A stretch of DNA of 64,000 nucleotides from an uncultured Sinobacteraceae bacterium (GCA_903822975.1 CAIJRD010000012.1:124001-188000); one strand, 5' to 3'; shown: positions 48,397 through 57,326, counted from the stretch's first letter. Notes: generated from the letters alone by a model not told the origin. A program made the numbers and translations.

Positions 48397-49014
48397 ATGG
48401 ATATCAAACGCATCTTCTGCATCGGCCGCAACTACGCCGCGCACATCGAGGAGCTGGGCAACGCACCGGATTCCGATTGCGTCGTGTTCATGAAACCGCC
48501 CAGTTGCGTGGTGCCTGTCGGCCAGCCGATTCGCCTGCCACGCGGCGTGGGCGCGGTGCATCACGAAGCGGAATTGGTGGTGGCGCTGAACGGCGGCGGA
48601 TCGGATATTGCCATCGAGCAGGCGTTGAAACATGTTGGCGCGTTCACGCTGGGGCTCGACCTGACCCTGCGCGATCTTCAGAACCAGCTGAAAGATGCCG
48701 GCAAGCCCTGGGAGTTATGCAAGGCGTTCGACGATGCCGCACCGCTCGGCCACTGGGTCGCCTATCGAGGTGAAGACTTGCAGGCGCTCGAATTCAAATG
48801 CCATGTGAATGGCGCGTTGCGCCAGCACGGTCAAACCCGGGACATGCTTTACAGCGTGGCACGTCAGATTCAGATTCTCAGCCGCACCTGGGCGCTGGCA
48901 GCTGGCGATGTGATCTATACGGGAACGCCGAAGGGCGTGGGCCCCCTGCAGGCGGGCGATTCAATTACTTTGGAGAGCGACGCGATCGGTCGCTTCGAGT
49001 GGTCGTGCGGCTAG
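48397..49014 (+). CDS. Fumarylacetoacetate hydrolase (FAH) family protein, acylpyruvase-like
   Basis: A 205-aa compact FAH-fold enzyme. RIFCIGRNYAAHIEELGN, FMKPPSCVV, VHHEAELVVAL (metal-binding E/E), GLDLTLRDLQ and DVIYTGTPKGVGPL are the motifs of the YcgM/FAHD1 subgroup, which cleaves acylpyruvates or decarboxylates oxaloacetate. Next to pckA, an oxaloacetate-related role is tempting but a terminator separates them. ATG at 48397 has GGAG 5 nt upstream; GTG at 48394 is possible. Confidence 0.92.
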   Translation: MDIKRIFCIGRNYAAHIEELGNAPDSDCVVFMKPPSCVVPVGQPIRLPRGVGAVHHEAELVVALNGGGSDIAIEQALKHVGAFTLGLDLTLRDLQNQLKDAGKPWELCKAFDDAAPLGHWVAYRGEDLQALEFKCHVNGALRQHGQTRDMLYSVARQIQILSRTWALAAGDVIYTGTPKGVGPLQAGDSITLESDAIGRFEWSCG

Positions 49015-49062
49015 ATCTGTGTCTCAGTGGCTAGCGATTCCGCCCGGTTGCGGCTCGAACTT

Positions 49063-49239
49063 TTACGGGATTCCGGCAATCGACTGTTCAGACGTCTTGC
49101 AGAGCATCGCGGCCGCATTACGTGCCTCGGCATCGCAGCGACGTGCACGCAGTTTCGGCACGAGGATGGAGCACCCAAGCATGACAACGCCTAGAACGAG
49201 CGGTAGCAACATCAGTACTTCGCACCAATGAATCACCAT
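49063..49239 (-). CDS. Small single-pass membrane protein (58 aa), unrecognised
   Basis: ATG at 49239 on the minus strand follows GGAGAGAGAC (SD with 6-nt spacing) and opens a 58-codon frame ending TAA at 49065-49063. Residues 8-27 (VLMLLPLVLGVVMLGCSILV region) form one hydrophobic helix. A basic segment (PKLRARRC) and a polar tail with three further cysteines or acidic residues follow. Topology would be N-out or signal-anchor with a cytoplasmic C-terminus. It lies between the convergent FAH gene and the divergent ACP phosphodiesterase gene (117-bp gap). I do not recognise the family. A good SD and clean hydrophobic helix make it a real gene candidate. Confidence 0.62.
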   Translation of the reverse strand: MVIHWCEVLMLLPLVLGVVMLGCSILVPKLRARRCDAEARNAAAMLCKTSEQSIAGIP

Positions 49240-49355
49240 GTCTCTCTCCGTAACTCAGGCGTCCCTGCCCTGACGACGACCTTCGCAGCGCGTCTCTTTG
49301 GACGCGGCTCTGCAGAGATAGTAACCAAGCGAAGTAATTCTGCACATGGGGAGAG

Positions 49356-50045
49356 GTGAATTTCCTAGCGCACCTCTGGCTGGCCGATCGCACCGGCGCT
49401 GATCTTGCCGGCGCGGTTCTAGGCGATTTCGTACGAGGCCGTATTGTACGGCCTCATACTATTGATCCTGCTGCAATTCCTGTTAGTGCTTCAGAAAACA
49501 TAGGGCTCGAGCCCAGGTCTACTCCGCTGACTGCAGGCTTGGCGGAATCGGTTTTGCTGCACCGCCGCATCGACGTCAGCACCGACCACCACCCGCGCGT
49601 GCGCGCGGCCTTGAGTGATTTCCCTCCGGGTGCACGGCGATATGGCGGCATTCTGCTGGATCTGCTTTACGACCATCTGCTGGCCCGGCGCTGGCACGAA
49701 TTCAGTGACGAAACCTTGGAGGATTTTTGCCGCCGAGCGGCTCGGGAAGTCGCAGCGGCAGCGTCGTGGTTCGAGCAGGCCGGCGCCGTCGCGCCGACGG
49801 CAAGCCGATTGCAGGCGCTACTGATGTCTTACCAACATGCGACCGGCATCGATGAGGCGATCCGTCGCACCGCGATGCGCCTGCGCAAACCTGAGGGACT
49901 GATCGCCGCTGCACAAGCCTGGCCGACCCGAATCGAAGCGGCCAACCGGGATCTGGCGCCGCTGCTGTCCGACCTACGTGTTGAAAGCCTGCGCTTCATG
50001 CGAAACGACAACACGACGCCAGACGAGCGCGCCACGGCGGACTAG
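49356..50045 (+). CDS. acpH: ACP phosphodiesterase (AcpH family)
   Basis: A 229-aa HD-like hydrolase that removes the 4'-phosphopantetheine arm from acyl-carrier protein. The GTG start is supported by the conserved N-terminus MNFLAHLWLA and by GGGGAG just upstream. GDFVRGR and HRRIDVSTDHHP carry the metal-site residues. Between them sits an extra segment of roughly 25 residues (about 33-60) that is AT-richer and follows a 9-bp inverted repeat. Frame is kept. Whether the insertion affects activity is unknown. Confidence 0.87.
   Translation: MNFLAHLWLADRTGADLAGAVLGDFVRGRIVRPHTIDPAAIPVSASENIGLEPRSTPLTAGLAESVLLHRRIDVSTDHHPRVRAALSDFPPGARRYGGILLDLLYDHLLARRWHEFSDETLEDFCRRAAREVAAAASWFEQAGAVAPTASRLQALLMSYQHATGIDEAIRRTAMRLRKPEGLIAAAQAWPTRIEAANRDLAPLLSDLRVESLRFMRNDNTTPDERATAD
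49432..49459. repeat. Inverted repeat inside acpH next to an AT-rich insertion
   Basis: GAGGCCGTA (49435-49443) and TACGGCCTC (49447-49455) are perfect inverted copies around TTG. After one mismatch, TA (49432-49433) pairs with TA (49457-49458). AT-richer coding sequence follows to about 49505. It looks like the edge of a small inserted element. Confidence 0.5.
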
Positions 50046-50172
50046 CGTCATCTTCAATCGACGCGATGCGGAGTAGTCCGAAATCATTCGGACGCATCGC
50101 AAGGAACAGCGTTCAGGAGTGTCGCGCGGCACCGTCGTTCTGATCGGCGCACGTCAATCTGCCTGGATTCGC

Positions 50173-51081
50173 TTAAGACGTCGGCGCGTGGTCCTGCATC
50201 AGTGCCGCGATGCGCTGATCCTTGTCGGCCCACAACTGACCGATCCATTCCTGGAACTGCTTGCGAAAGACCGGATCGTCTTCGTAGTTCGAACTGTAAA
50301 ACTCGTGCGGGATCGTCAGCGTACGCACCTCGACGACCACGCGGCGCACACGACCCGCCATGAAATCCCAGAAGCCGCGTGCACCGTCGGGATAGACGAT
50401 GGTGACGTCGAGCAGGCAATTGATTTTCTCGCCGAGCGCCGACAGGCTCAGGGCGATGCCACCGGATTTCGGCTTCAACAGAAACCGATACGGCGACTGC
50501 TGCTGATCGTGCTTGGCCTGCGTGAAGCGAGTGCCCTCAAGAAAATTGAGAATCATCACCGGCACGTTGCGATAGCGCTCGCAGGCCTTGCGCGTGGTGA
50601 TCAGATCGCGCCCACGCAGTTCCGGATGCTTGGCCAGCGTCGCGGGTGAATAGCGCTTCATGAAGGGGTAGTCGAGCCCCCACCAGGCCAGCCCGAGCAC
50701 GGGCACCCAGATCAGCTGCTGCTTCAGGAAGAATTTGAAGAACGGAGCGCGCCGGTCGAAGGCTTTCATCAAGACCAGGATGTCGTTCCAGCTCTGGTGG
50801 TTGCAGCAGACCAAGTACTGACCTTCCCGGTCGAGTTCGGCGACGCCACGCAACTCGTAATGCGGCGTCAGGAAATGATCGGAAAACCAAACGCAGCACG
50901 TTGCCCAGGTCTGCGCCAGTGCTGCCGCACATCGCGACGCCCAGTCGCGAATCCCGCGCGTCGGCGCAATCAATTTCAACAGCGCAAACACATACAAGGG
51001 CAGCGCCCAGAAAACCGTGTTGATCGCCAGCACCAACATCATTACGGCGCCGAGTATCGGCGCCGGCAGAAAACGCAACAT
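50173..51081 (-). CDS. Lysophospholipid acyltransferase (PlsC family, YihG-like)
   Basis: A 302-aa membrane-bound acyltransferase. An N-terminal hydrophobic segment (residues ~5-40) anchors it. The catalytic NHxxxxD box is CCNHQSWNDI (H and D), and the acceptor-binding block is FLEGTRFT. The long form with HHD-less N-terminus and 'YPDGARGFWDFMAGRV' is typical of YihG/YihG-like 1-acylglycerol-3-phosphate acyltransferases. SD GGAGG is present. It is the third gene of a minus-strand set after GMC oxidoreductase and PrcB-like genes. Confidence 0.9.
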   Translation of the reverse strand: MLRFLPAPILGAVMMLVLAINTVFWALPLYVFALLKLIAPTRGIRDWASRCAAALAQTWATCCVWFSDHFLTPHYELRGVAELDREGQYLVCCNHQSWNDILVLMKAFDRRAPFFKFFLKQQLIWVPVLGLAWWGLDYPFMKRYSPATLAKHPELRGRDLITTRKACERYRNVPVMILNFLEGTRFTQAKHDQQQSPYRFLLKPKSGGIALSLSALGEKINCLLDVTIVYPDGARGFWDFMAGRVRRVVVEVRTLTIPHEFYSSNYEDDPVFRKQFQEWIGQLWADKDQRIAALMQDHAPTS

Positions 51082-51152
51082 GACTTAATTTCCCCTCCGA
51101 CGCTCCTGGCGTCAGTTTATCGTTCTAACGGCGCTGGACCGACCGCACTCCA

Positions 51153-51884
51153 CTACTGCGACACTGTATCAGCCGCGGCCGGAGGCGTTGTCACCGGCGC
51201 TACCGGTTCGGTAGCGGGAGGTGACATCTGCGCCGCCGGATCGGCCAGCGGTGTTGTCACCGATGTCGGATCTGCAGGGGTGCTGACTGCAGGTGCCGGC
51301 GTCACCGGTGCGACGGCCGCCGGTGTTTCCGGGATCGACGGCGCGGCCTTGATCGGCTCCGGTGCCGATGCCGGCAGCGTGGCGCGCCAGTGCGCGCGCT
51401 CCATGCCGGTGGGATCGGCCAGCACCAGTTCGCGAACCGCGATCGGCGGCAACGCCACCAGCACGCAAGGGCTGGTGATCATCTGCGTGGTCATCTGTCC
51501 CGGCGGCGGAGACAGGAACGTGGCGGTCAGCGTCAGCACACCGTCTTTCAGGTTCGCGCGCCGGCTGACCAGCACACCGTAGCCGCCGGTATTGCGCTGG
51601 CCGTTCTCGATCAAGGCATAAGCGCCCGAGGTAACCGCCGCGAGCCGTCCACCGAAGAAGTCGACGTTATGTGCGGACTGCCAGGTCTGCAGTTCGGCGA
51701 CGTCCAGGAACAAGGTGGCCTGCGGTGCCGAACCGGCCGTACCGCATTGGTTCGAGCGATGCACTTCCACCACATCGACCGGCCCCGATGGCAGATCCGA
51801 GTGGCTGGTGGTGGCACAGGCCGCGAGCCAAACCGGCGCTGCCAACAACAGGATGCGACGGTGTCGCAGGATTCGGCTGAACAC
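51153..51884 (-). CDS. PrcB C-terminal-domain-like lipoprotein with a Pro/Ala/Thr tail
   Basis: A 243-aa lipoprotein. The GTG at 51884 overlaps the last base of the GMC stop (TAGTG), implying translational coupling. The signal RILLLAAPVWLAAC ends in a good lipobox. The middle (about 50-160), with FFGGRLAAVTSGAYALIENGQRNTGGYGVLVSR and LTLTATFLSPPPGQMTTQMITSPCVLVALP, resembles the protease-complex-subunit PrcB domain, a YD-type fold seen in envelope proteins. The last ~75 residues are low-complexity P/A/T. Function unknown. Confidence 0.75.
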   Translation of the reverse strand: MFSRILRHRRILLLAAPVWLAACATTSHSDLPSGPVDVVEVHRSNQCGTAGSAPQATLFLDVAELQTWQSAHNVDFFGGRLAAVTSGAYALIENGQRNTGGYGVLVSRRANLKDGVLTLTATFLSPPPGQMTTQMITSPCVLVALPPIAVRELVLADPTGMERAHWRATLPASAPEPIKAAPSIPETPAAVAPVTPAPAVSTPADPTSVTTPLADPAAQMSPPATEPVAPVTTPPAAADTVSQ

Positions 51885-53560
51885 TAATGAGATTCCAGTA
51901 AGGCGGCCGCAACGACCGCTTGGGGATTGAACTGCCGCTGCGACAATCCGACAGCGGCATCCTGCAGGATCAGATCGGAGGCTTTCTCGGCGATCATCGT
52001 CGTCGGTGCATTGGTGTTGCCGCCGATCAGTGTCGGCATCACCGAGGCATCCACCACGCGCAGCCCGCGCAGTCCATGCACACGCAAACGCGGATCGACC
52101 ACCGCCATTGGATCGCGCCCCATTTTGCAGGTGCCGACCGGGTGGTAGATCGTCTCGCAGTTGGCGCGGATGTACTCGCGAATCTGCTCGTCCGACTGCA
52201 CCGCGGGATCGGGCGCGATTTCGCCGCCGCTGTACGCAGCAAAGGCCGGCTGACGCATCACCTCGCGCCCGCGCTTGAAGCCCTTGACCAGCACGTCCAG
52301 ATCGCGCTCGGTTGCGAGGTAGTTCGCATCGATCGCCGGCGGTGCGAGTGGGTCGCTGCTCGCCAGATGCACGCGCCCGCGACTCTCGGGACGCAGGAAG
52401 CAGGTCATCAGCGTGTAGGCGAAGTTCTTCACCAGCGGCATCAACTGCTGGCCGTGATTCGAATAGATGAACGGCACGAAGTGCCACTGAATGTCGGGAA
52501 TTGGCTGCGCGGGGTCGCTCTTGAGGAATCCGCCGGCCTGCGCGAAATTGCTGGTGAACTCCCCGCTGCGACCAAACCAGTAGCGGAACAGATTGGCGAC
52601 GCTACGGAAGAACGCTCGCGGATGCAGGCTGATCGCGTTGTGCGACTGGTCGCGATGGGTGATGTGGATGTCGAGATGGTCCTGCAGATTTTCGCCGACG
52701 CCGGGTAGATCGTGCAGCAGCGGAATCGCATGCTTTTCGACCTCTGCGCGAGGGCCGACCCCCGACAGCAGCAGCAACTGCGGTGAACCAATCGCGCCGG
52801 CGGACAGAATCACTTCGCGCGCCGCACGCGCGTCGACTTCGACACCGGCACGCCGATAGCGCACGCCAACCGCAGCGTCGCCTTCGAACAGCACGCGTGT
52901 GGCGTGCGCATCGGTGATGACGGTGAGATTCGCGCGGTTCGCCGCCGGCTTCAGGAACGCTTCGGCATTGCTGCAACGCGCGCCGTCTTTCTGCATCACG
53001 TGGTAGAAACCCACACCCTCCTGCTCAGGCCCGTTGAAGTCGTCGTTGCGCTTCAGACCGGCCTGCTGGGCGGCTTCGACGAAGGCCTTCATCAGCGGAT
53101 TCAGATAGCGCGCGGCGGCGACATTGAGCGGCCCGCCGGTACCGTGGTAGGCCGCGTTGCGCGCGTCGACGCCCGGCTCGAAGTTTTCCATTCGGCGGAA
53201 GTACGGCAGCACATCCTTGAACGACCAGCCGTCGTTACCCAGTTCGGCCCAGTGGTCGTAATCCCATGCGTTGCCGCGGATGTAGCACATGGCGTTGATC
53301 GACGAACTGCCACCGAGCGTGCGACCCCGCGGCCACAACATCGGGCGGCTGGCGCAGTTCTTCTGCGGCGTTGTCAGGAAATTCCAGTTCAGGATTTTGC
53401 TGCGGATCACCGGGATGATGCCGATCGGCATGTGCAGGAACGGATTCGTATCCTTAGGCCCAGCTTCGAGCAGACAGACTTTGTACTTGCCGCTGGCGGA
53501 AAGCCGGTTGGCCAGCACACATCCTGCCGAGCCGCCGCCAACAATGACGTAGTCGTACAT
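51884..53560 (-). CDS. GMC family FAD oxidoreductase (choline dehydrogenase-like)
   Basis: A 558-aa flavoenzyme. DYVIVGGGSAGCVLANRLS (FAD-binding), RGRTLGGSSSINAMCYIRG and the C-terminal HPVGTCKMGRDPMAVVDPRLRVHGLRGLRVVDASVMP are GMC signatures; the last holds one active-site His. Members oxidise primary alcohols, including long-chain alcohols (AlkJ-like) and choline. betB/betI-type genes are absent here, so an aliphatic alcohol is the likelier substrate. SD GAGGAG precedes the ATG. It leads the operon with the PrcB-like lipoprotein and the acyltransferase. Confidence 0.9.
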   Translation of the reverse strand: MYDYVIVGGGSAGCVLANRLSASGKYKVCLLEAGPKDTNPFLHMPIGIIPVIRSKILNWNFLTTPQKNCASRPMLWPRGRTLGGSSSINAMCYIRGNAWDYDHWAELGNDGWSFKDVLPYFRRMENFEPGVDARNAAYHGTGGPLNVAAARYLNPLMKAFVEAAQQAGLKRNDDFNGPEQEGVGFYHVMQKDGARCSNAEAFLKPAANRANLTVITDAHATRVLFEGDAAVGVRYRRAGVEVDARAAREVILSAGAIGSPQLLLLSGVGPRAEVEKHAIPLLHDLPGVGENLQDHLDIHITHRDQSHNAISLHPRAFFRSVANLFRYWFGRSGEFTSNFAQAGGFLKSDPAQPIPDIQWHFVPFIYSNHGQQLMPLVKNFAYTLMTCFLRPESRGRVHLASSDPLAPPAIDANYLATERDLDVLVKGFKRGREVMRQPAFAAYSGGEIAPDPAVQSDEQIREYIRANCETIYHPVGTCKMGRDPMAVVDPRLRVHGLRGLRVVDASVMPTLIGGNTNAPTTMIAEKASDLILQDAAVGLSQRQFNPQAVVAAALLESH

Positions 53561-53754
53561 GGTTTATCGCTCCTCGTGGGCTTGCGCCATCACCGTTGAA
53601 CTGCCGCGGCGAAAATCCGGCGGTGCGGAATCGCGCAAGTACAGGTGTCCTTCTGTCCTTGCAGTTTAAGCCGATTGGCGGCGCGGGTCATCCGTTCCGC
53701 AGCCCGTGCTTGTGCCATGTATTCCTGCTTGCCGCCCAGTGTTAATTTAAGACG

Positions 53755-55611
53755 ATGAATACTGCAGTCGCTCGACCCGGCAGCGACGCCGGCCTCAATC
53801 CCACCGGTGCGCCCGCCGGCGCACCACCGACGCCGCGCGCACATCCGGCCGAAGGGCCGCTCGATCTGCTGCGCCTGCTCGACGAACTGGTGACCGACGG
53901 TCTGCTCGACGCAGGCCTTGCACAGCCTTTGCGCCAGCGTGCGAATGACCCGGCTGACCGCCGGCCGGCGCTGGTCCGCATTGCCGAGCGTAACTGGGAC
54001 AACGCCGCCCTGCCGGGACGCAAGCTGGGTATTGAAGTGTTGACGCAGTGGCTCGCACACAAGGTTGGACTGCCTTACCTGCGAATCGATCCGCTATCGA
54101 TTGAAGTTTCGCGTGTTACCACCGTGGTGCCTTACGCATACGCCACGCGCGCGAAGATCCTGCCGGTGAAAGTCACACAGAACGAGGTGGTGATCGCGAC
54201 CGCGGAACCTTACCTGCGGGATTGGGAACGCGATCTCGGACGTGCGCTGAAGCTGGAGATTCGCCGCGTGCTGGCGAACCCGCTGGATATCGAGCGCTAT
54301 CAGCTGGAGTTTTACGCGCTGGCCCGCTCGGTGAAGGCAAGCGAAACCGAACGCAGCAAGTTCGCCGCCTTCGGCAGTGCGAGCACGCTGGAGCAGCTGA
54401 TGCAGCTGGGCCGCGCCGGCAAGCTCGACGCGAACGATCAGCATGTCGTCAACATCGTCGACTGGTTACTGCAGTACGCGTTCGATTCGCGCGCCAGCGA
54501 CATCCACCTGGAGCCGCGCCGCGAGCACGGCAATGTGCGCTTCCGGATCGACGGCGTGCTGCATGAGGTCTACCAGATCCCGGCACCGGTGATGGCCGCG
54601 GTGACCAGTCGAATCAAGATTCTCGGCCGCATGGACGTCGCCGAAAAGCGCAAGCCGCAGGATGGCCGCATCAAGACGCGCTCGCCGCAAGGCAAGGAAG
54701 TGGAACTGCGCGTTTCGAGTTTGCCGACTGCCTTCGGTGAAAAACTGGTGATGCGCATCTTCGATCCGGAGGTGCTGGTAAAGGACTTCGGTCAGCTCGG
54801 TTTTGCCGCCGACGAGGCCGCGCACTGGCGCCGCATGATCGAGCAGCCGCACGGCATCGTGCTCGTCACCGGCCCGACCGGCTCGGGCAAGACGACCACG
54901 CTGTACTCCTCGTTGAAGCAGCTCGCCACACCGCAGGTCAATGTCTGCACGATCGAAGACCCGATCGAGATGGTTGACGGCAGCTTCAATCAGATGCAGG
55001 TGCAGGCCAACATCGACCTCGGCTTCGCCGAAGGCATCCGCGCACTGATGCGGCAGGATCCGGACATCATCATGGTCGGCGAAATCCGCGATTTGGAAAC
55101 GGCGGAAATTGCGGTGCAGGCGGCTCTCACTGGCCATCTGGTGCTGTCGACGCTGCATACCAACGACGCGCCGGCCGCGGTCTCTCGCCTGCTCGACCTC
55201 GGCGTGCCGAGCTATCTGATCAAAGCGACCTTGCTCGGTGTGGTCGCGCAACGTCTGGTGCGCAAGCTGTGTCCGCATTGCAAACGCGCGGAAGCAGTCG
55301 ACGCAGCACGCTGGCAGGAGATTACCGGCGGCTGGCCGCTGCTGCGACCCGAGACGATCTACGTCGCAGTCGGCTGCCTCGAATGTCGCGAGACCGGCTA
55401 TCTAGGACGCGTCGGCATCTACGAAATCATGCCGCTGACTGCCAGCCTGAAGCCGCAAATCACCGACGCTACCGATCTCGCCGCATTGCGCGAAGCGGCT
55501 CTGCGCGAAGGCATGCTGCCCTTGCGCATCGCGGGCTGTCGCAAGGTCGCGGCGGGCGAAACCAGCATCGAAGAGGTTTTGGGAGCGGCACCGCTGGTTC
55601 GGGTGGACTAG
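53755..55611 (+). CDS. GspE/PilB-type secretion or pilus-extension ATPase (orphan)
   Basis: A 618-aa hexameric ATPase. The N-terminal T2SSE_N-like domain covers about residues 30-190. The motor has Walker A GPTGSGKTTT (~373), an Asp box (VCTIEDPIE), Walker B (MRQDPDIIMVGEIRD) and a His box (LSTLHTNDAPAAVSRL). A CxxC pair (CPHC ~505 and CLEC ~541) binds zinc. No other pil or gsp gene is adjacent. In this genome it could serve type IV pili together with the Pil-Chp system 8 kb away, but linkage is only by theme. No clear SD. Confidence 0.9.
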   Translation: MNTAVARPGSDAGLNPTGAPAGAPPTPRAHPAEGPLDLLRLLDELVTDGLLDAGLAQPLRQRANDPADRRPALVRIAERNWDNAALPGRKLGIEVLTQWLAHKVGLPYLRIDPLSIEVSRVTTVVPYAYATRAKILPVKVTQNEVVIATAEPYLRDWERDLGRALKLEIRRVLANPLDIERYQLEFYALARSVKASETERSKFAAFGSASTLEQLMQLGRAGKLDANDQHVVNIVDWLLQYAFDSRASDIHLEPRREHGNVRFRIDGVLHEVYQIPAPVMAAVTSRIKILGRMDVAEKRKPQDGRIKTRSPQGKEVELRVSSLPTAFGEKLVMRIFDPEVLVKDFGQLGFAADEAAHWRRMIEQPHGIVLVTGPTGSGKTTTLYSSLKQLATPQVNVCTIEDPIEMVDGSFNQMQVQANIDLGFAEGIRALMRQDPDIIMVGEIRDLETAEIAVQAALTGHLVLSTLHTNDAPAAVSRLLDLGVPSYLIKATLLGVVAQRLVRKLCPHCKRAEAVDAARWQEITGGWPLLRPETIYVAVGCLECRETGYLGRVGIYEIMPLTASLKPQITDATDLAALREAALREGMLPLRIAGCRKVAAGETSIEEVLGAAPLVRVD

Positions 55612-56000
55612 AGCGCCGAGTCGCGGCAGCGATCGATGTGCAATCCGTCGCGCCGGCACGCATCGCGTGCGACGGACTTGCGATGGCGCAACCTTGCGCG
55701 ATTCGGCGGACTAGATAGATCCGACCGAGTCGGCGCGCCGTCTTTCTGGTACGCCCGATTTACGCGGCATCACTGCTGATCCGTGATTCAGACGTTGAAG
55801 CCCGCGCAATTCGGTATCGCTCAACGCCGGAAGCGCGAATCGCCCGCGTTCAATCGAGCGACTGAAGGCTTCAGCGAACGGTGCCGCGAGCGCAACAGGG
55901 CGTCTGGTCCCCGCGGCATTCTGCCGACTTAGCCCTGCTCTGCCAATCAATGCCGACGACTGCGGCCGGGCCAGCAGGCTGCTGCCAGCGCCAACCGCGA
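55612..56000. other. Convergent intergenic stretch, no supported gene
   Basis: Between the ends of the GspE-like and AAA+ genes. Open frames on both strands overlap each other and lack SDs and motifs. No terminator hairpin with a T-tract is visible. Confidence 0.5.
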
Positions 56001-57326
56001 TCAGTTGCCGGCGTAAATCTGGTGACTGTGGTGCGTTTCGGGTTCCCACATCTTGATGCCGCGCTCGATTTCGGCGAGGTCCAGCAAGCTGCCGCCGCCG
56101 CGCGCGGCGGTATCGACGAATGCGGATTCCAGCACGCGCACCAGCGCACGGACGTTGCCGTGCCAGCGGCACTCGCGGATGCGGCGCCAAGCGTCTTCGG
56201 TGAGACCAACCGCGGCGGTCCAAGTGCTGCAGCGCGCAGCCAGGCGTGCCAGCGTGCCGGCAACCACTGCGATCATGTCCTCTTCACGGTGCATCAACTC
56301 GGGCACTTGCAGTGTGGCCGCGCCGAGACGGGTGAATTCGTCGAGGTTGACCGAGTTCTGCAGATGCTCCCAGCTTCTGTTGGTCGCGAACAGCAGCGCG
56401 CAGTTCAGCGGCCGCTTCGACGACGCGCCGAGCGGCAGATACTGGTTGCTGTCGAGCGCTTCCATCAGCACTTCCATCACCGCGCCGTTGACGCCATGAC
56501 TTTCGTCGAGGAAGCACACACCGTCGCGCGCATGCGAGAACGCGCCGCTACGGGCGCCCGCGCCGGGGAACGCGCCGGTCACGTGGCCGCACAGCAGCGA
56601 CTTCACCGCACCCTTGTCGCCGGTGTTTTCCGACATCAGGTTGACGGCGACGAACTGGCCCTTGTTGCGCACCAGGAAGTAATAGAACGCCAGCGAGGTC
56701 TTGCCGCTGCCGGGGCCGCCGAGCAGGTAAGCGCGGTTGATGCCGTTATGCGCGAAATCGCGAATGCGCGACACCAGGCTTTGCAACTGCGGGCTGAACA
56801 CGTAGAAATTCTTGTAGGCGGTGTCTTCCACTTCCGGATTCAGCGGCATCCGGATGACGTTGTCCTCGACGACCGGAATCAATCGCGTCGGCAGAGCCTT
56901 GGCAACGGCAGCGAGATCGTTCGCCAGCAACAGGCGCACGCCAGCCAATTTACCCGCGATTGCGCGGCGATCGATCCATTTTCCGAGCTCCGCGAGCTGC
57001 GTACTGCGCACCGCAATGATCAGCGTGGTCTGTCGGCCAGTGGCTCGCACGGCTAAGATTTTGTCGGACAGTTCGTCTAGCTGCGACGGCTCGTTGTACA
57101 GGCTCATGACGAAGTCGCTATCCAGCGGCAGCGGCATGTCCGCGCCCATCGAAACCACATCGCAACGATGACCGGGCGGCAATTGCTGGTCGAAAATCGC
57201 CAAGCTGTCGCGATCGCGCAGCAACATGCTGTTGGCAACAATTGTTAGATACGGCGGGGTCTGCGGGTTACTCGTGTGGAAGCCCCCGAGGTTTGCCTGG
57301 CTCTTGCGCGCGCCGATTCCGAACAT
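56001..57326 (-). CDS. Orphan sigma54-activator-type AAA+ ATPase without DNA-binding domain
   Basis: A 441-aa protein; start 57326 has GGGAG 10 nt upstream. Residues 1-170 form an unrecognised N-terminal domain. The AAA+ module has Walker A GGPGSGKTS (203-211), the sigma54-contact loop as CGHVTGAFPGA (246-256; GAFTGA is canonical, here T to P), Walker B CFLDE (271-275), FATN (313-316), FTRL (331-334) and sensor II GNVR (390-393). The C-terminus ends after ~48 more residues with no Fis-type HTH. It is divergent from hsp20. It could be a HTH-less sigma54 activator or a repurposed chaperone-like ATPase; the Pro in the loop argues for the second. Confidence 0.8.
   Translation of the reverse strand: MFGIGARKSQANLGGFHTSNPQTPPYLTIVANSMLLRDRDSLAIFDQQLPPGHRCDVVSMGADMPLPLDSDFVMSLYNEPSQLDELSDKILAVRATGRQTTLIIAVRSTQLAELGKWIDRRAIAGKLAGVRLLLANDLAAVAKALPTRLIPVVEDNVIRMPLNPEVEDTAYKNFYVFSPQLQSLVSRIRDFAHNGINRAYLLGGPGSGKTSLAFYYFLVRNKGQFVAVNLMSENTGDKGAVKSLLCGHVTGAFPGAGARSGAFSHARDGVCFLDESHGVNGAVMEVLMEALDSNQYLPLGASSKRPLNCALLFATNRSWEHLQNSVNLDEFTRLGAATLQVPELMHREEDMIAVVAGTLARLAARCSTWTAAVGLTEDAWRRIRECRWHGNVRALVRVLESAFVDTAARGGGSLLDLAEIERGIKMWEPETHHSHQIYAGN

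Noticed and set aside
46588..48633. A 681-codon minus-strand open frame opposite pckA
   Set aside because: pckA is certain, and the frame has no SD or motif and crosses the pckA terminator and into the next gene.
51885..52487. Extension of the PrcB-like frame into the GMC gene
   Set aside because: It overlaps a certain GMC coding sequence; the signal peptide and GTG at 51884 mark the real start.
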